NCBI GenBank assembly: GCA_009617715.1
Contig: VTFK01000051.1
Location: forward strand, 1,059,001 to 1,123,000
Length of the DNA: 64,000 nt
Reading direction: 5' to 3'
Source of the DNA: Plectrocnemia conspersa
Lineage: Eukaryota > Arthropoda > Insecta > Trichoptera > Polycentropodidae
In this document: positions 48,201 to 59,351 of the stretch, one piece after another
Layout of the letters: every line of letters starts with the position of its first letter
Position numbering within the stretch: position 1 is the stretch's first letter
The notes under the pieces: generated by a model
Databases searched by the model: none
What the model saw: only the letters and a program-made list of their open reading frames with translations
What the model was told of the DNA's origin: nothing
Position numbers and translations under genes: made by a program

Positions 48201-51200
48201 ATTCAAACCTTAAAGCACTTAAACAGAGACACGAGTCTAAATATATAAGTAAAACGCACAATTCGACATTATTCATTACCCCTTTATAAATAACTTCTCT
48301 CTGATTTCCTTTCTAAATTTTTCAGAGAAGGTTTATAGTGTAATTGTATCACAAATATCATAAAAAACATGCGTTAGGAAAATCCATAAATGGCAAGCTC
48401 TGTCTGGTCAATCAAAAAAGTCAGTTAAATTTCACTATATGCTAAAATATTTTATGTCTAAATAAAGTTTTCATAGTATATTATAGTTCATAATAAACTT
48501 GTTTAAATGCAAAACTTTAAATTGCACATCCATGAAACTATAAAGCGCGATTTAATAGAGTCAGTTATAAGTCGTATTGTCTGAAGTTAACAGGTAATTT
48601 ACCCGTATTCTAAAGTTTCAGTTAAACTAATAATAATCTTGGTTAACCATCGTTGGATAATGATTTTAAGTTCATTGTTTAAAATGTTTATTAATTATTA
48701 CTTCAACGAAATAAATATTATTTTAATTTAATTTAATTAAAATTTATTTAAAAGCTTCTGCTTTTGGTGTCTAAATAAACGAAAAAAATACGGCTCTTAA
48801 ACTTTTTGCTTTATGAATATTATACACTAAAATATTTATATTAAATTTATAAAATAATATTTAAAGCCTTGACATTAAAAAAAAATTATTAATAGAAAAG
48901 TAGTGCAATAAATCAAAGCAATAAAATGTAAAAAATCACTAATTTTTTCTATAATTTATTATAAATGCAATATAAAATAATAATAAATAAATAAAAACAG
49001 AAATGGAAAAATCCGTATATTATGAGTATACAATAATAGTATAAATTAACTGATTACTCAAAAGGTTAATCGTTGCGACCATGTAGCATTGCAAAATGTT
49101 TTTTTTTGAGTTTCAAAGTACAAGTATTTTCTCAATACACGGTATCTATTAACAGGTTAAGAAGTCTTAATGTGTGCAATTTAAAATTTACAATTAATTT
49201 GTTATATATGCTGAAGAGTTTGATATTATATGTATAAGATAAAAGCAAAGAGTCTGATTCCACTCTGAATTATCAGTATTGATCAAAGGATCGAGTACTG
49301 GAAGAACCGCTAGATATCTACAATAATACATAAGAACACTGCTGTACATATTTTTTTTTATGTGGTCTTGTGGAAAGTAAAGTAAAATTTAATACGGTAA
49401 GAAATCATCCTTAATCGTTGCTACAAAGTTGCTTTGAAGGACTTGCAAAAATGTGTTCTTTCGAGTTTCTAAAACAATTTATTACACGGTATCTATTAAC
49501 AGTTGTAAATGTAAGTATCTAATGTGATGATTGTTGCCCAATTTTTTTTTGGTAATTTCTTATTAAAGCCCAGATTTTGATTTCGAATCACCGTTAAAAA
49601 TTCAAGATTATTTTTTAGACTATAACAAAGAGTCTCGGTTTGCGCCAAATCCTCATAATTGGACAGATAATTAAGAGCTAGAGCTTCCCCCAGATGCTAA
49701 AGAAAAAATCATTTCATTTAAAAACTTTATTTAGATATTTCAGTTAGAAATTGCCATAAAACTACAACACGTTTTCATTTCAACCCAGGGCCGGCCCTAG
49801 GTTATTTAGCGCCCCAGGCAAAAACTAACTTTGCCCCCCCCCACCCTAATAATACTTTAATAACTCATTATATGAGCGCAAAAATATAATTCAAATTAAA
49901 ATAATTTAATATTACATATATTTTACACCATACTCTTCTTTGCGATTGTGAGTATTTAATAATTTGTAGTTTTATTTTTGTCGCGATTTTTTACACGTGA
50001 AATAAACTAAAGAGTACACAGTAGTGTTTACAAAAAAATATCAGATTATATTCTTTAACAATATTGTTTGATAATTTTAAGTGAATATTGCGCCTTTATT
50101 TGGTATCACGGCGCCCCACAAGATCTAGCGCCCTAGGCGATCGCCTGTACTGCCTGCCCCTTGGGCCGGACCTGTTTCAACCGTCTCATTTGGCACAGCT
50201 GAGCAATCACCTCGATTATCTAAGAGCTTAATATGATATTCGACACTACTTGGAGATCACGATGACGCAATACTACTGCAAGAATATACGTATTTATTGA
50301 TTAATATTAAATAAATGGTATGTATAAACTTTTTTTGATTTTTTGGTCAAAAACAACATTATCGTGATGCCTCAGTCATGTTTTCCTGTTTTGCAGATAA
50401 ATAGAAAGGAAAACTATTTATCATATAAATCGAGTCACAAAAAAATTGTTATAATTTTAACCAAATGTTTTTATTAATAAAATTATCATATTTTATTGAT
50501 TTTTTTACATTTTTGACTCATTTGAAAGCATTGCTTAAAATATTTATTAACGATATTAATAACCTATGAAACAATGGCGTTTATTATTTGTATCGCAATT
50601 TTAAGGCTTTAATTTGACTCGTCCTGGTATATAGTATCTGAATATAGATAGATGAAATTTATTGAGAATTATTCTAGACCACAAGCCACTCCAATAGCCA
50701 ACAAATGGCTACCTAGTCGAACAACCACAAATTCCTACGCCAAAATTAATATTCAACCCCCGTACTTCGCACAGGGGATGAATACACACACACCCAAGGC
50801 GCAGTGGGATTTATGACGTCACGCGAAACACCGGGATGACGTTTGCGGCAAGTGCTGAGCCAAAAATAGAACATGTCAATATGTTATATTTATAGAGCAT
50901 ATGAATTGAAAAAATAGTATATTACATACGTAACGTGGGTATATTTATATAGCATTGTATTGTTCTTATACGTGAGCTTTTCATATAAAATATGAAGGTA
51001 TGATTTGTTCGCAGCCTGTACTGACGTCACAGAAGGTTGCGAAATTCGAAGTGGAATGTAGATATAATTCACTAAACGTAAGATAGTTCGTGGGAGGGTA
51101 AATCAGTTATTTATGTATGAATGTGATGCTAAGCATGATTAATTTGATGAATAGTATATATAATATATTACTACAGAAACGGCAATATTTTTTAATATAT

Positions 51201-54200
51201 TTTTTTTTTTAAATTTTTTTTTAGAATAAATGATTTTAAACTTTATTTTAGTGTCAAGCTCATTAATTAAATCAACCTTGAAATTGATTTCGCCACAAAA
51301 CATACAAAAACAGGTTTTAAACGTCTAAGAAAATAAAATAAAATTCGAACACCACCGTGAGAAATTCTTTAACAGAATAAAAATATCCTACATGAATCAG
51401 AAAGATTAAAAGTATCCGTCGCAAAACAAAAATAAATTTCAGGATTGCCATTTAAACGGCGGTTTATAATTTGCTGTTTGTTTCAAAACTTTTTGTAATT
51501 GAACATTCCACCAAAAGAAGCAGAAAAACCAACGATCAATTCCTCAGACATTTATTTAGAGACTCTGTCATTCACACTATTGAGATCGGTTCCTGGTTGA
51601 AGTTTGTACGAAATTAAACTAAAAAGAAGCGGATCCGATCAGATCATCGAAGATCGCAAACACCGCCGCTTCTCTCTTCGCACCCTTTGATATAATTTGA
51701 CTTCCGGAATCCGGAGTTGACCGCGCATTAGAGACACTTGGAGCATAAGGATGTATCCACGGAAAATTTCACGTATTAACTAACCAAGAAAAGGGAGAGC
51801 TTCATACAAATTATCTGTAAAAACTCTTTTAATCAAATCCAAAACAAACAGCTATTTAAAAATAGCTCCAATAGTTAACTACCTTATGAGATGAAATATA
51901 AGTTTAATAACAAGACTTTAAAATATTATTGATTAATCCATAGCCAGGCGCATACGTTGAGATACTTTCTCTTTCGCTCGCTCGCGTGCCAAGTGACGAG
52001 AGTGAGTGAGAGAAAGTATCTCACTGTACGCGCCTGATCCATACTATAAAATTAATATTATTCATAAATTAAAGATTAAAGAAATCACACATCAGTACTA
52101 AATATATCAAAAAAAGACGGTACTCACTCAAGTAAGCTGAAAACTTTCTGCAAATTATTTGTAAGGCACCTCACATGATAAACACATTCAATAAACTAAT
52201 GTTACATTAAACCATATAAATATGATTCTATCGCCAGTTAAAATTTAAACCATCTGTTTTATATTGACTGATTATTGTCAAATTATGATGGCCAGATTTG
52301 TAATAAAAAATAAAAATTAAATTACACATTTAATATATGTTTATTTTTATTACAAAAATCCACTTGCAACATTAAGATGTATTACAACGGAGTAAATACA
52401 ATTAACAACAGTATTAAAACAAGTTATTATGAACTTATTCGATTTTAATTTTTAAAATCTAAGAAACCCCCTATCTGTGAAAATCGATTTAAATTATGTT
52501 TATGTGATAATCATTAATTTTAATCTACCAGATTTGATGGAAATTAATTCAATATAAGTCACTGATATGTATTTCTGCTTATCATATATTTATTAAATTA
52601 CTTATAAAATATAAAACGTTATATTACTATTTAATAAAAATTTATATAAATATAGTACACTTTTCTTGTATATATAATAAAAAGTTAAGATTACTTTTTC
52701 AGTATTGATTTTTATTCATTTTTAGAAAGAAAAATTAAATTGGTATTTAGCATAACGGAAGAGTAGTCGAGAATTAATTGGATTTCTAAAGCTTATGGCT
52801 TATTGACGCAGAAGGGACTTAAATCGAGTTTTATTCAATCAGTTATGGTAAATATACTGTACGAATGATATAATACACATTTACAAATAAAAGTTTATAT
52901 TGTATTGAAATAATATACAAGGATCTGATTTTTTTATATTAAATTATATATTTAAAAGTGTGACAATTTTTCATCGAGTCCACACAGAATTTTCTTGAAT
53001 TTGATAGCTCATTATGAAAATGCTGTCGTATTCGTCGTTATTTATAAAAAACGTCTACCGCCCACAAAATCACATAATATATTATAAGTTGGAAAATGAG
53101 AATTTAAAAATAAAATCAGCATTTCTTCGAAAAGACGAAAATTAAAAATTCATTTAATAATTTCAATTTACATGGAGAATAATTTAAAGAAGCAATTCGC
53201 GAAATTTGAAGGCGTGATTTAATATTAAATCTCATTTCTAAATAGCTAAATATGTACCTAATATATAGCAATCATTTACAACTAATCCATAAAATCACAT
53301 TATACATATATTCTTGAATTTTAATTTTGCAACAAAAAAAAGTTTCATTTTATTTTGACGCATAAATTCTGTTCCTGTGATTAAGAAACTTATGCAGTTT
53401 TTAAAAGTGAACTCATTAAAATGAATGGTTATTGTATATAGGCATATACATAAATCAATAAAATAATGAACGAATATCAAATCAAAAATAGTAATTTGAC
53501 AATAACATAGCAATTTTATTATTTATGATTTAAATTACTCAAATTTTCATACAAAACACACATAATTAGCTTTGGGTAAAGCTAAGCAACAGGTCAGTAA
53601 TTCATTGGCCTTTTGTGTAATCTGATAAAACGAAGTCATAAATAGCATTATATAATCGCGTTTTAATATACTGTAATATATTAATATAGTTCACAAAATT
53701 TGCATTTCAGTATTACTAAAAACTCGCGAATAAAATATTATATGCAAATACAAAGTCTATGTAATTTTTTACAAATAATATTAAATAGGTTGGTACTTAA
53801 ATATTTATTTTGCTTTGAAACAGAACTCATTTAATCTTTAACAAAAAAGTTCTCTTTATTTCGTTTGTCATTCTATGTTTTCGCTGTTAATTGCGTTTTT
53901 TTAATTTTTCAACTAACAAAGTCAAAGAGACTTTCATATAAACCTTTCTAATTATACTAACTACTGCATTTTGTTATAAAAAACAGCTTTGCCAAATATC
54001 ATATTGACAATATTTAATCTGAACTTAGTATATTTTAGATATTAAAATAATTTTATGAACAATCCTTCATCGAAGAAGAGTAAGATATTTTTTTGTTTTA
54101 AGAACATTCAAGTCAATTAAAATATATAAAATTAGAATTTTCCCCTATAGATCAGTAATAAGTAGAGTAATAAAAAAAAAAGTTAAAAACGTATCTAGAA

Positions 54201-57200
54201 AAAATAATTAATTATATACTGGAATAAATTAAATGAAAATTTACTTAACATTTCCCCTTCAGTCAGAGATGAAATTTGAGCCAGAAAAATGTATGTCATT
54301 TGATTAAATACTATGAATCCTAATAAAATCGAAATAATAAAAAATGCTGAAATAACGTCTCTAATATTAAACCAGAAATTCTCGGATTATCCCTCAAAGA
54401 AATTAAAAAAATATTCCAAAAATATTTTTGAAAATATGTCATTTCAATGAAATCATATCTAAATACATTTTCACCAGTAAATATTTATATTTATCAGTGA
54501 AAATATAATTTATTTGGCAGGTGCTAGTAAAATTATATGATTTCTACTTTTCCATTCATAGTAATATACATATACATTTACATAAATACGTATTTTCAGT
54601 GAAATTATATCTGAATATATATTTTACCAGTGAAAATATAATTTACCTGTAAATAACCATAAGTATGTGTTTACATACTTACGGTTATTTATTTACATGG
54701 GATGTATAAATGTATATTTTTCGGTCAAGTTATATATTCATTCACTAGTTCAAATACATTTTTACCAGTAGATACATATTTCTATTAGCGGAAATATTAT
54801 TTAAATGCACTTATATGCTGAACTAAAATGTCTATAAAGCTAAATCTGAGAGTTGTGAAACGTCCGTTTGGTGTTCAAACCCAAACCAAACCAAATAAAA
54901 GTTTTAAAAAAAAAATAATTACAAAATAATCCAATTCATCTCTCATGGGATGTTTGATGTCTGCACTTGGATATCACACTATGTTTTAAAAATATAATAG
55001 CTATGATCATTGATATTACTACGGACTTCTAATATGATTGTTAAAGTATATTCAAACCAAATTTTGGTCAATAAGAGGTCGCAAAAACAATTCTCAGAAG
55101 TCAAAAATTCACGTCAAAAGCAATAAAATCATGTCGGCGCCGGTTGTAGTGGAAGTTTATTTTTATAGTCCTTTGACTTACTGACTTTTTCATTGAAAGC
55201 AATGGCAATGACAACATAGTAATAAACGTGATATTATCCGGCCGTTCAATTGAAGATCATATAAAGCATCTTTCAAATAGCCCTCCTCAGAGATTGCACC
55301 TCTTCAGCTGCATTCACGAATTGAGGTCCTTCTAAGAGAGTAATTTTAATGTCTACGCCCATGTTTTAAAGAGAGACCTCAAAGACGCGCTTTATCGAGA
55401 TGGCAGACTTTCGAGCTACCTCCACGAATTGAGACCATCTTCAGAAGCTCAGAAAAGTCTGCGCCATTTCATCTTCTGTAAGATAACGACATGAAAACTT
55501 CGCCTTCAAATAGCGCGTCGCTGAAGGTCTGTGCCCCCGAATAATGTGCTCCATAAACCGTGTTTTATTATATATCTAATAAGGCTGAACGTAAGATATA
55601 AATAAATACTTTTAATGAAATTGAGATATTTTATACAGTAATATAAATAAATAGAATATATATATTTTTGCTAGTTTTATATTTAAACAATAGTAAAAAA
55701 AGGTTTAAAGTAAATTTGTGAATAATACAATAATTTATTATGTAGATTAAAGTATGAAAGTAGTGAAGAAGCAATTTATAAATTAGGTATATTAAATGGT
55801 TGGTTGGTTTATATATATTAAAATAAAAACCGAATTTCTTTCCTTGACTAAATGATAAAAAAAATAACCGCTGCAGTGGGAACGCTCGGTACTAAGCGCC
55901 TACACGATTTTATTGCTTTGAACGTTTGTTTTTCACTTATTTTATTGGTCAAAATTTAGTTTAGATATGCTTAATTTGATTCTCACTTATTGTAAGTCGC
56001 AATATTGCTATAAAAAAGTATTAATATGAACGCTAGATAAGCGAGCGTTTTCACTGAGACTGCGACGGCACGATCTAATTGCTTTCAACGTGGATTCTAA
56101 TCAGAAATAAAATAAAATGCATGTCATTTAATAAAATATGAATCTCAATGAAATCGAAATATAATATTAACAAAAACGATTACTGGTTGGCCAACTTTTG
56201 TTCCCCCCTTGTTAAAACTGAAATGACGCTCCTGAGCAAGTTCTAGAAATTCGTTTAGAAAAGCAACTTTCAGCTACTAGAAAGATAAAAGAAGGTCACA
56301 TGTAGAGTAAATCGTCGGTTAGGTTATCTATCCGTCGATATTTAGACAGGTATTTGCTAGTACAAAAATAAAATTCTTTTGTGACTAAGGGCGACGTTGC
56401 GCACACAATACGATCCTATCGTAGATACAAAACAACGTCTACGAAGCATACCAAGGGCCGCATTGGTGCGGGCCTCTCATTTTCGAGTGCGTGTTATCGT
56501 GATGGCTTAATTTCGCGAATTGTGAGGCGAATATTACCGGAGAGGAGAGGAGAGAGAGAAAGTGAGCGGGCGTTTTCATTTGGAGATTTTCCGTTGAAAG
56601 CGAGCGGAATTTTATTCTGGCGAAATATATAGCCGAATATATATAAAGCATGACACTCGCAGTACATCTCGCCTCCATCCCCTTCCATTTAACGCCGACA
56701 GATTTCGCGCCCCCGGCGGCCGCCCGCCCGTTTACGTTGTACAGCCATTACCGAAACACCGCAAATTTTATGTACGAGGCTGTAACCTTTTAATGCGGGA
56801 CTCTAAATACACACAAATTAAATGACGATGTTTGTACGAAGGCGGCTTTTGAAGGTGCATGTCTGTTTGCATTTTATAAACATAAACATAAATGTTTGAA
56901 GAATTAATTAATCGTTATGAATTATAATTAATTCAGTTATAATAAACTCACTTTTGCACTATGGTTTGCAAAAAAAATATTTTAAAAAATCAGAAACGGT
57001 TATCTCAATTTAAGAACATTTTATAAAAAAATGGGAACAGGAAAAAGTGAATCTCTATCACATCAAAATATGCAGGCGTTTAAGAGTAAATGCCTTTCAG
57101 CGTTTGTTAAAACCAGATAAAGAATTTTGATCTTTTCTGGAAAAAAGAAGAAAATACACTTTCAGAACATTTGAACATTGCAGATTTTTTTACCATATGA

Positions 57201-59351
57201 CAGAGTTACACCTTTTAGAAATAAATTAAATTTGTCACTAAAATATTACAAGCTTTCTTTGATATGTCGTAGAAAAGAGTAGAGGAAACATTTTTCTCGT
57301 AGAAAAATATATATTATAAAAAAGTAGTATTATTTTTGATAAAAAATAAATATAGATCAACCGGCGGTTGTTTCGCGCTATGCGCTTGTAAAATCTCGCT
57401 TAGCAGTCGTAAAAAAATATTTTTACATTCATAATATATAACATATATTAAATACAAACTGCATATATGCTTCTAGTTTTTAGTTTTACTATAATTCAAT
57501 AGTTTGAAATTTTGGAACATATAAAAACCGACTCATAAAACACACACAATATAATAAAAATTACATAATGCTATAAGACATTCGCAGAAACGCGCGCCCA
57601 CGCTAGGTGCGCTGACGCTGCATTGGTTAAAACATATACTGTTATCCAAATATTTTATGTCTATCGTAAGCTGTTTTCATGGAGTTTTTTCAGATCAGAT
57701 GTGATTATTAAACAACAATACACCGTCGTCGTTCTTCGTACGATAATAAATTTTATTATTAGATCATATTTGTATTATATGTAAATAGAATCTGTACCAG
57801 TTGCGAAAATAGCAAACATTATGATTTAAATAAGCGACTTTTAAATTGAAAAAATAACATTGTACAAGATTTAACTGTATCATGAGCATTTTAAAAAATA
57901 TTAAAAAAAAAATATTTTCAATCCATTTTTTTTGTTTAATTGTGATACATTATCCTGTGAATGAGCATTTCTCATTTAATTTGCTTAAGTGGCAGGTTGA
58001 AACATATATAAGAGTTATAAAAGTACTAAAAGGGTGAACACTTATTGTAAAAAGTGGGTGAACATTACAACATCAAGCTGGCTATATGTATAAAATCGGA
58101 TACACAGCGCCCAAATAAAAAAATATTGTTTGAGACTTGCTTCTGATTACAAATTATTGAGTTCACTAATTTGGACATACGAGAGTAAGTACGAACTTGA
58201 ACAAGATACGAGATCATGAAAGCAACCGCTTCTCTCTTCACGTCATGTTAGACGTGCAACCCGCCTTGCACACGATTGGATTATTTAGACGCAGAGGACT
58301 TTGCGTATATCTTAACATAATTATACAACTTGACGCAAACCTGACTAAATTTTTTGCACATATATAAATTATAAACTAAAAAAACTTGTATCAAATAAAA
58401 ATCAATTTTTTTGCATTTTTCAGAATTTAAATTTTTTTTTGCATTTTTCATAAAAAATATATCTGTTATTATTTAATATGATTTTTTTTATTAAAATAGG
58501 GTAAATATATCCATTTTTTTGCAAATATCTTGGAGTGCCAAAACAAGTACCACTTACTATTTAGAACGTTACTTATAATAAAAAAATATGGTAGTGATGC
58601 GCAGATACAAAAATTTAGTGAGGTCCGAAAGTTTGGTGACCGCTGATTTAATTATAAATTTTACTTTTTCTACTTTTAGAAGCCATAATGTAATTTAATC
58701 CCAGTTTTGAATAAAATATATAATTTATGATTGCAATCAACTTTGAAAAATGTATTCAGAATATTTTGGCAAAGATAAAGTATCAGAAAATAATTGGCAA
58801 TATCTAAAAAAAAAACCAATGTAATAAATAAAAAATAATATAAAATTGATAATAAATAATCTTGACAATAATAATAATATACATTATAAATTCTGCGTAA
58901 CTTTTCTTCTACAAACAAATATTGTAAGACGTTAAACGAAAGCTTAGCAAATTTATTATCAAAAAGAGACGGTGTGGGAGAGAGAAAGTGACAGACTATA
59001 AGGCAGATAAATCACAACAACATTTCCATTAATATTATATAGCACCTACAAACTTTCCGGGGGAAAGGTAGGCAGTGTCTAAATCCAGGTTGTTCTTAAT
59101 TGTTCTGTGTCAGAACATGGATATTCGTTTTCTTGACATTAAAATTAATGCTACAGATACCTCAAAATAGACACAAGATCACTCTTTGAATTTAAGGTCG
59201 TATGTATGCAATAAAGGGTTAAGCACGTTACCTTTGTCCGCCGGCAATTTCTTTCAATGCAGCAGCCCTTGCAGCTAATTCTTCAGCAGCTCTTTGTTGT
59301 TGAAGCTCTCTGGCCCTTTCGGTCCTTATTAGCTCTTTCAAATGTTGAAAC
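39248..59351 (-). CDS. Unrecognised gene, last three coding exons (partial)
   Basis: Exons on the minus strand: 59351-59232, 40819-40474 and 39283-39248. All have good GT-AG borders (TATTTTAG / AG|GTAACG; TTTTTACAG / CAG|GTATGC; TTAATTTCAG), and phases match exactly. The first codes for a 40-residue charged coiled coil (FQHLKELIRTERARELQQQ...). The second codes for a disordered Tyr/Ser/Pro/His-rich stretch (FREDYHGHKHREY, PTYYHTTRYS, SDSIITYPNV, FNPFAFNMNTDLI). The last gives RSDNSHGIMFN and TAG. Together this is about 167 residues of a C-terminus; the rest lies beyond 59.4 kb and probably outside the window. It looks like the cytosolic tail of a membrane or scaffold protein, but I cannot name the family. 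Joining the first to the second exon over an 18.4 kb intron is inference from phase. Confidence 0.6.
40820..43320 (-). other. Long intron of the unknown gene, proximal part
   Basis: AT-rich except for a GC-balanced island at about 41880-42240, with unique-looking sequence and no good open frame, which may be a conserved noncoding element. Confidence 0.45.
43325..43475. mobile_element. Fold-back MITE, hAT-like (copy 1)
   Basis: The inverted arms GAGATACATTCCGTGTTAAG / TGACGAGAGTGAGTG on the left and CACTCACTCTCGTCACTTAG / AATGTATCTC on the right enclose GTGCGGTACGCATGTAACGC. The right end GCGCCTGG matches the end of the copy at 51949. The left terminal CAGGCGC is lost. Confidence 0.75.
43476..46749. 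other. Intron stretch without a gene
   Basis: AT-rich. An island at 45240-45700 has mixed composition and a 91-codon open frame (45412-45687) without known motifs. Near 45960-46380 there are CAGGG- and GGCCGGCCC-type words and a G tract that may be ends of an old hAT element, but no duplication is seen. Confidence 0.4.
46750..47445 (+). mobile_element. Decayed hAT transposase remnant
   Basis: On the plus strand, pieces in shifting frames include KLYNRRNEILMS (46914 on) and KYLINPDSF. The clearest is KPTSTQNERNFSTAETRMFD followed by a short helix ending in MCFLKCYF near 47328-47430, the ERxFS...LxFLK part of the hAT C-terminal dimerisation domain. There are several stops. A stretch at 47150-47310 ending GGTCTGTGCCCCC...ATAATGTGCT recurs at 55270-55555. 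Confidence 0.7.
47446..49777. other. Intron stretch, nothing identified
   Basis: AT-rich with one unique-looking balanced stretch at about 47940-48190. No repeat borders or coding signal. Confidence 0.5.
49786..50174. mobile_element. hAT-like MITE, 389 bases, with perfect 8-base duplication
   Basis: The ends CAGGGCCGGCCCTAGG and CCTTGGGCCGGACCTG are inverted (14 of 16 match). TTTCAACC stands on both sides (49778-49785 and 50175-50182), an exact 8-base target-site duplication, which with CAG...CTG ends is the hallmark of hAT elements. There is no transposase. The young duplication suggests a recent insertion into the long intron. Confidence 0.92.
50670..51080. promoter_or_regulatory. GC-balanced island with two perfect CRE palindromes
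   Basis: TGACGTCA at 50814-50821 and again at 51022-51029, in a stretch of mixed composition within the long AT-rich intron. The site is that of CREB/ATF-type bZIP factors. Function is inferred from the motif only. Confidence 0.35.
51949..52036. mobile_element. Fold-back MITE, hAT-like (copy 2), short
   Basis: The ends CAGGCGCATACGTTGAGATA... and the reverse complement CAGGCGCGTACAGTGAGATA... match at 25 of 28 positions. The flanks ATCCATAG and ATCCATAC agree at 7 of 8, a probable 8-base duplication. The whole element is little more than the two arms. Confidence 0.85.
52037..54249. other. Intron stretch, nothing identified
   Basis: Strongly AT-rich, with only short open frames made of AT runs. 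Confidence 0.6.
54250..56245 (-). repeat. Dispersed repeat family R1, reverse copy with nested insertion
   Basis: The reverse complement of the 10.6-12.1 kb copy: GAAATGACG block with a C tract at 56200-56240, CCAGAAATTCTCGGATTATCCC at 54375, GTGAAAATATA blocks at 54470-54800, and a 17-of-18 hairpin around 54655-54700. The R1 sequence breaks at about 55155 and resumes at about 55860 with GCAGTGGGAACGCTCGGTA. The 700 bases between hold the block shared with the hAT remnant at 47150, so they are probably a nested insertion. Confidence 0.6.
56390..56820. promoter_or_regulatory. GC-rich island in the long intron
   Basis: About 400 bases of mixed to GC-rich sequence (GGCGGCCGCCCGCCCG near 56716, a GA-rich stretch near 56540-56565). 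Short overlapping open frames on both strands have no recognisable protein. It could be an internal promoter, an enhancer or a noncoding exon. Confidence 0.35.
56821..59231. other. Intron stretch next to the coiled-coil exon
   Basis: Mostly AT-rich. GC-richer pieces at 57360-57410 (TTTCGCGCTATGCGC) and 57585-57625 (CGCGCGCCCACGC) may be two ends of an old MITE. A piece at 58190-58320 resembles one at 51600-51760. Confidence 0.4.
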
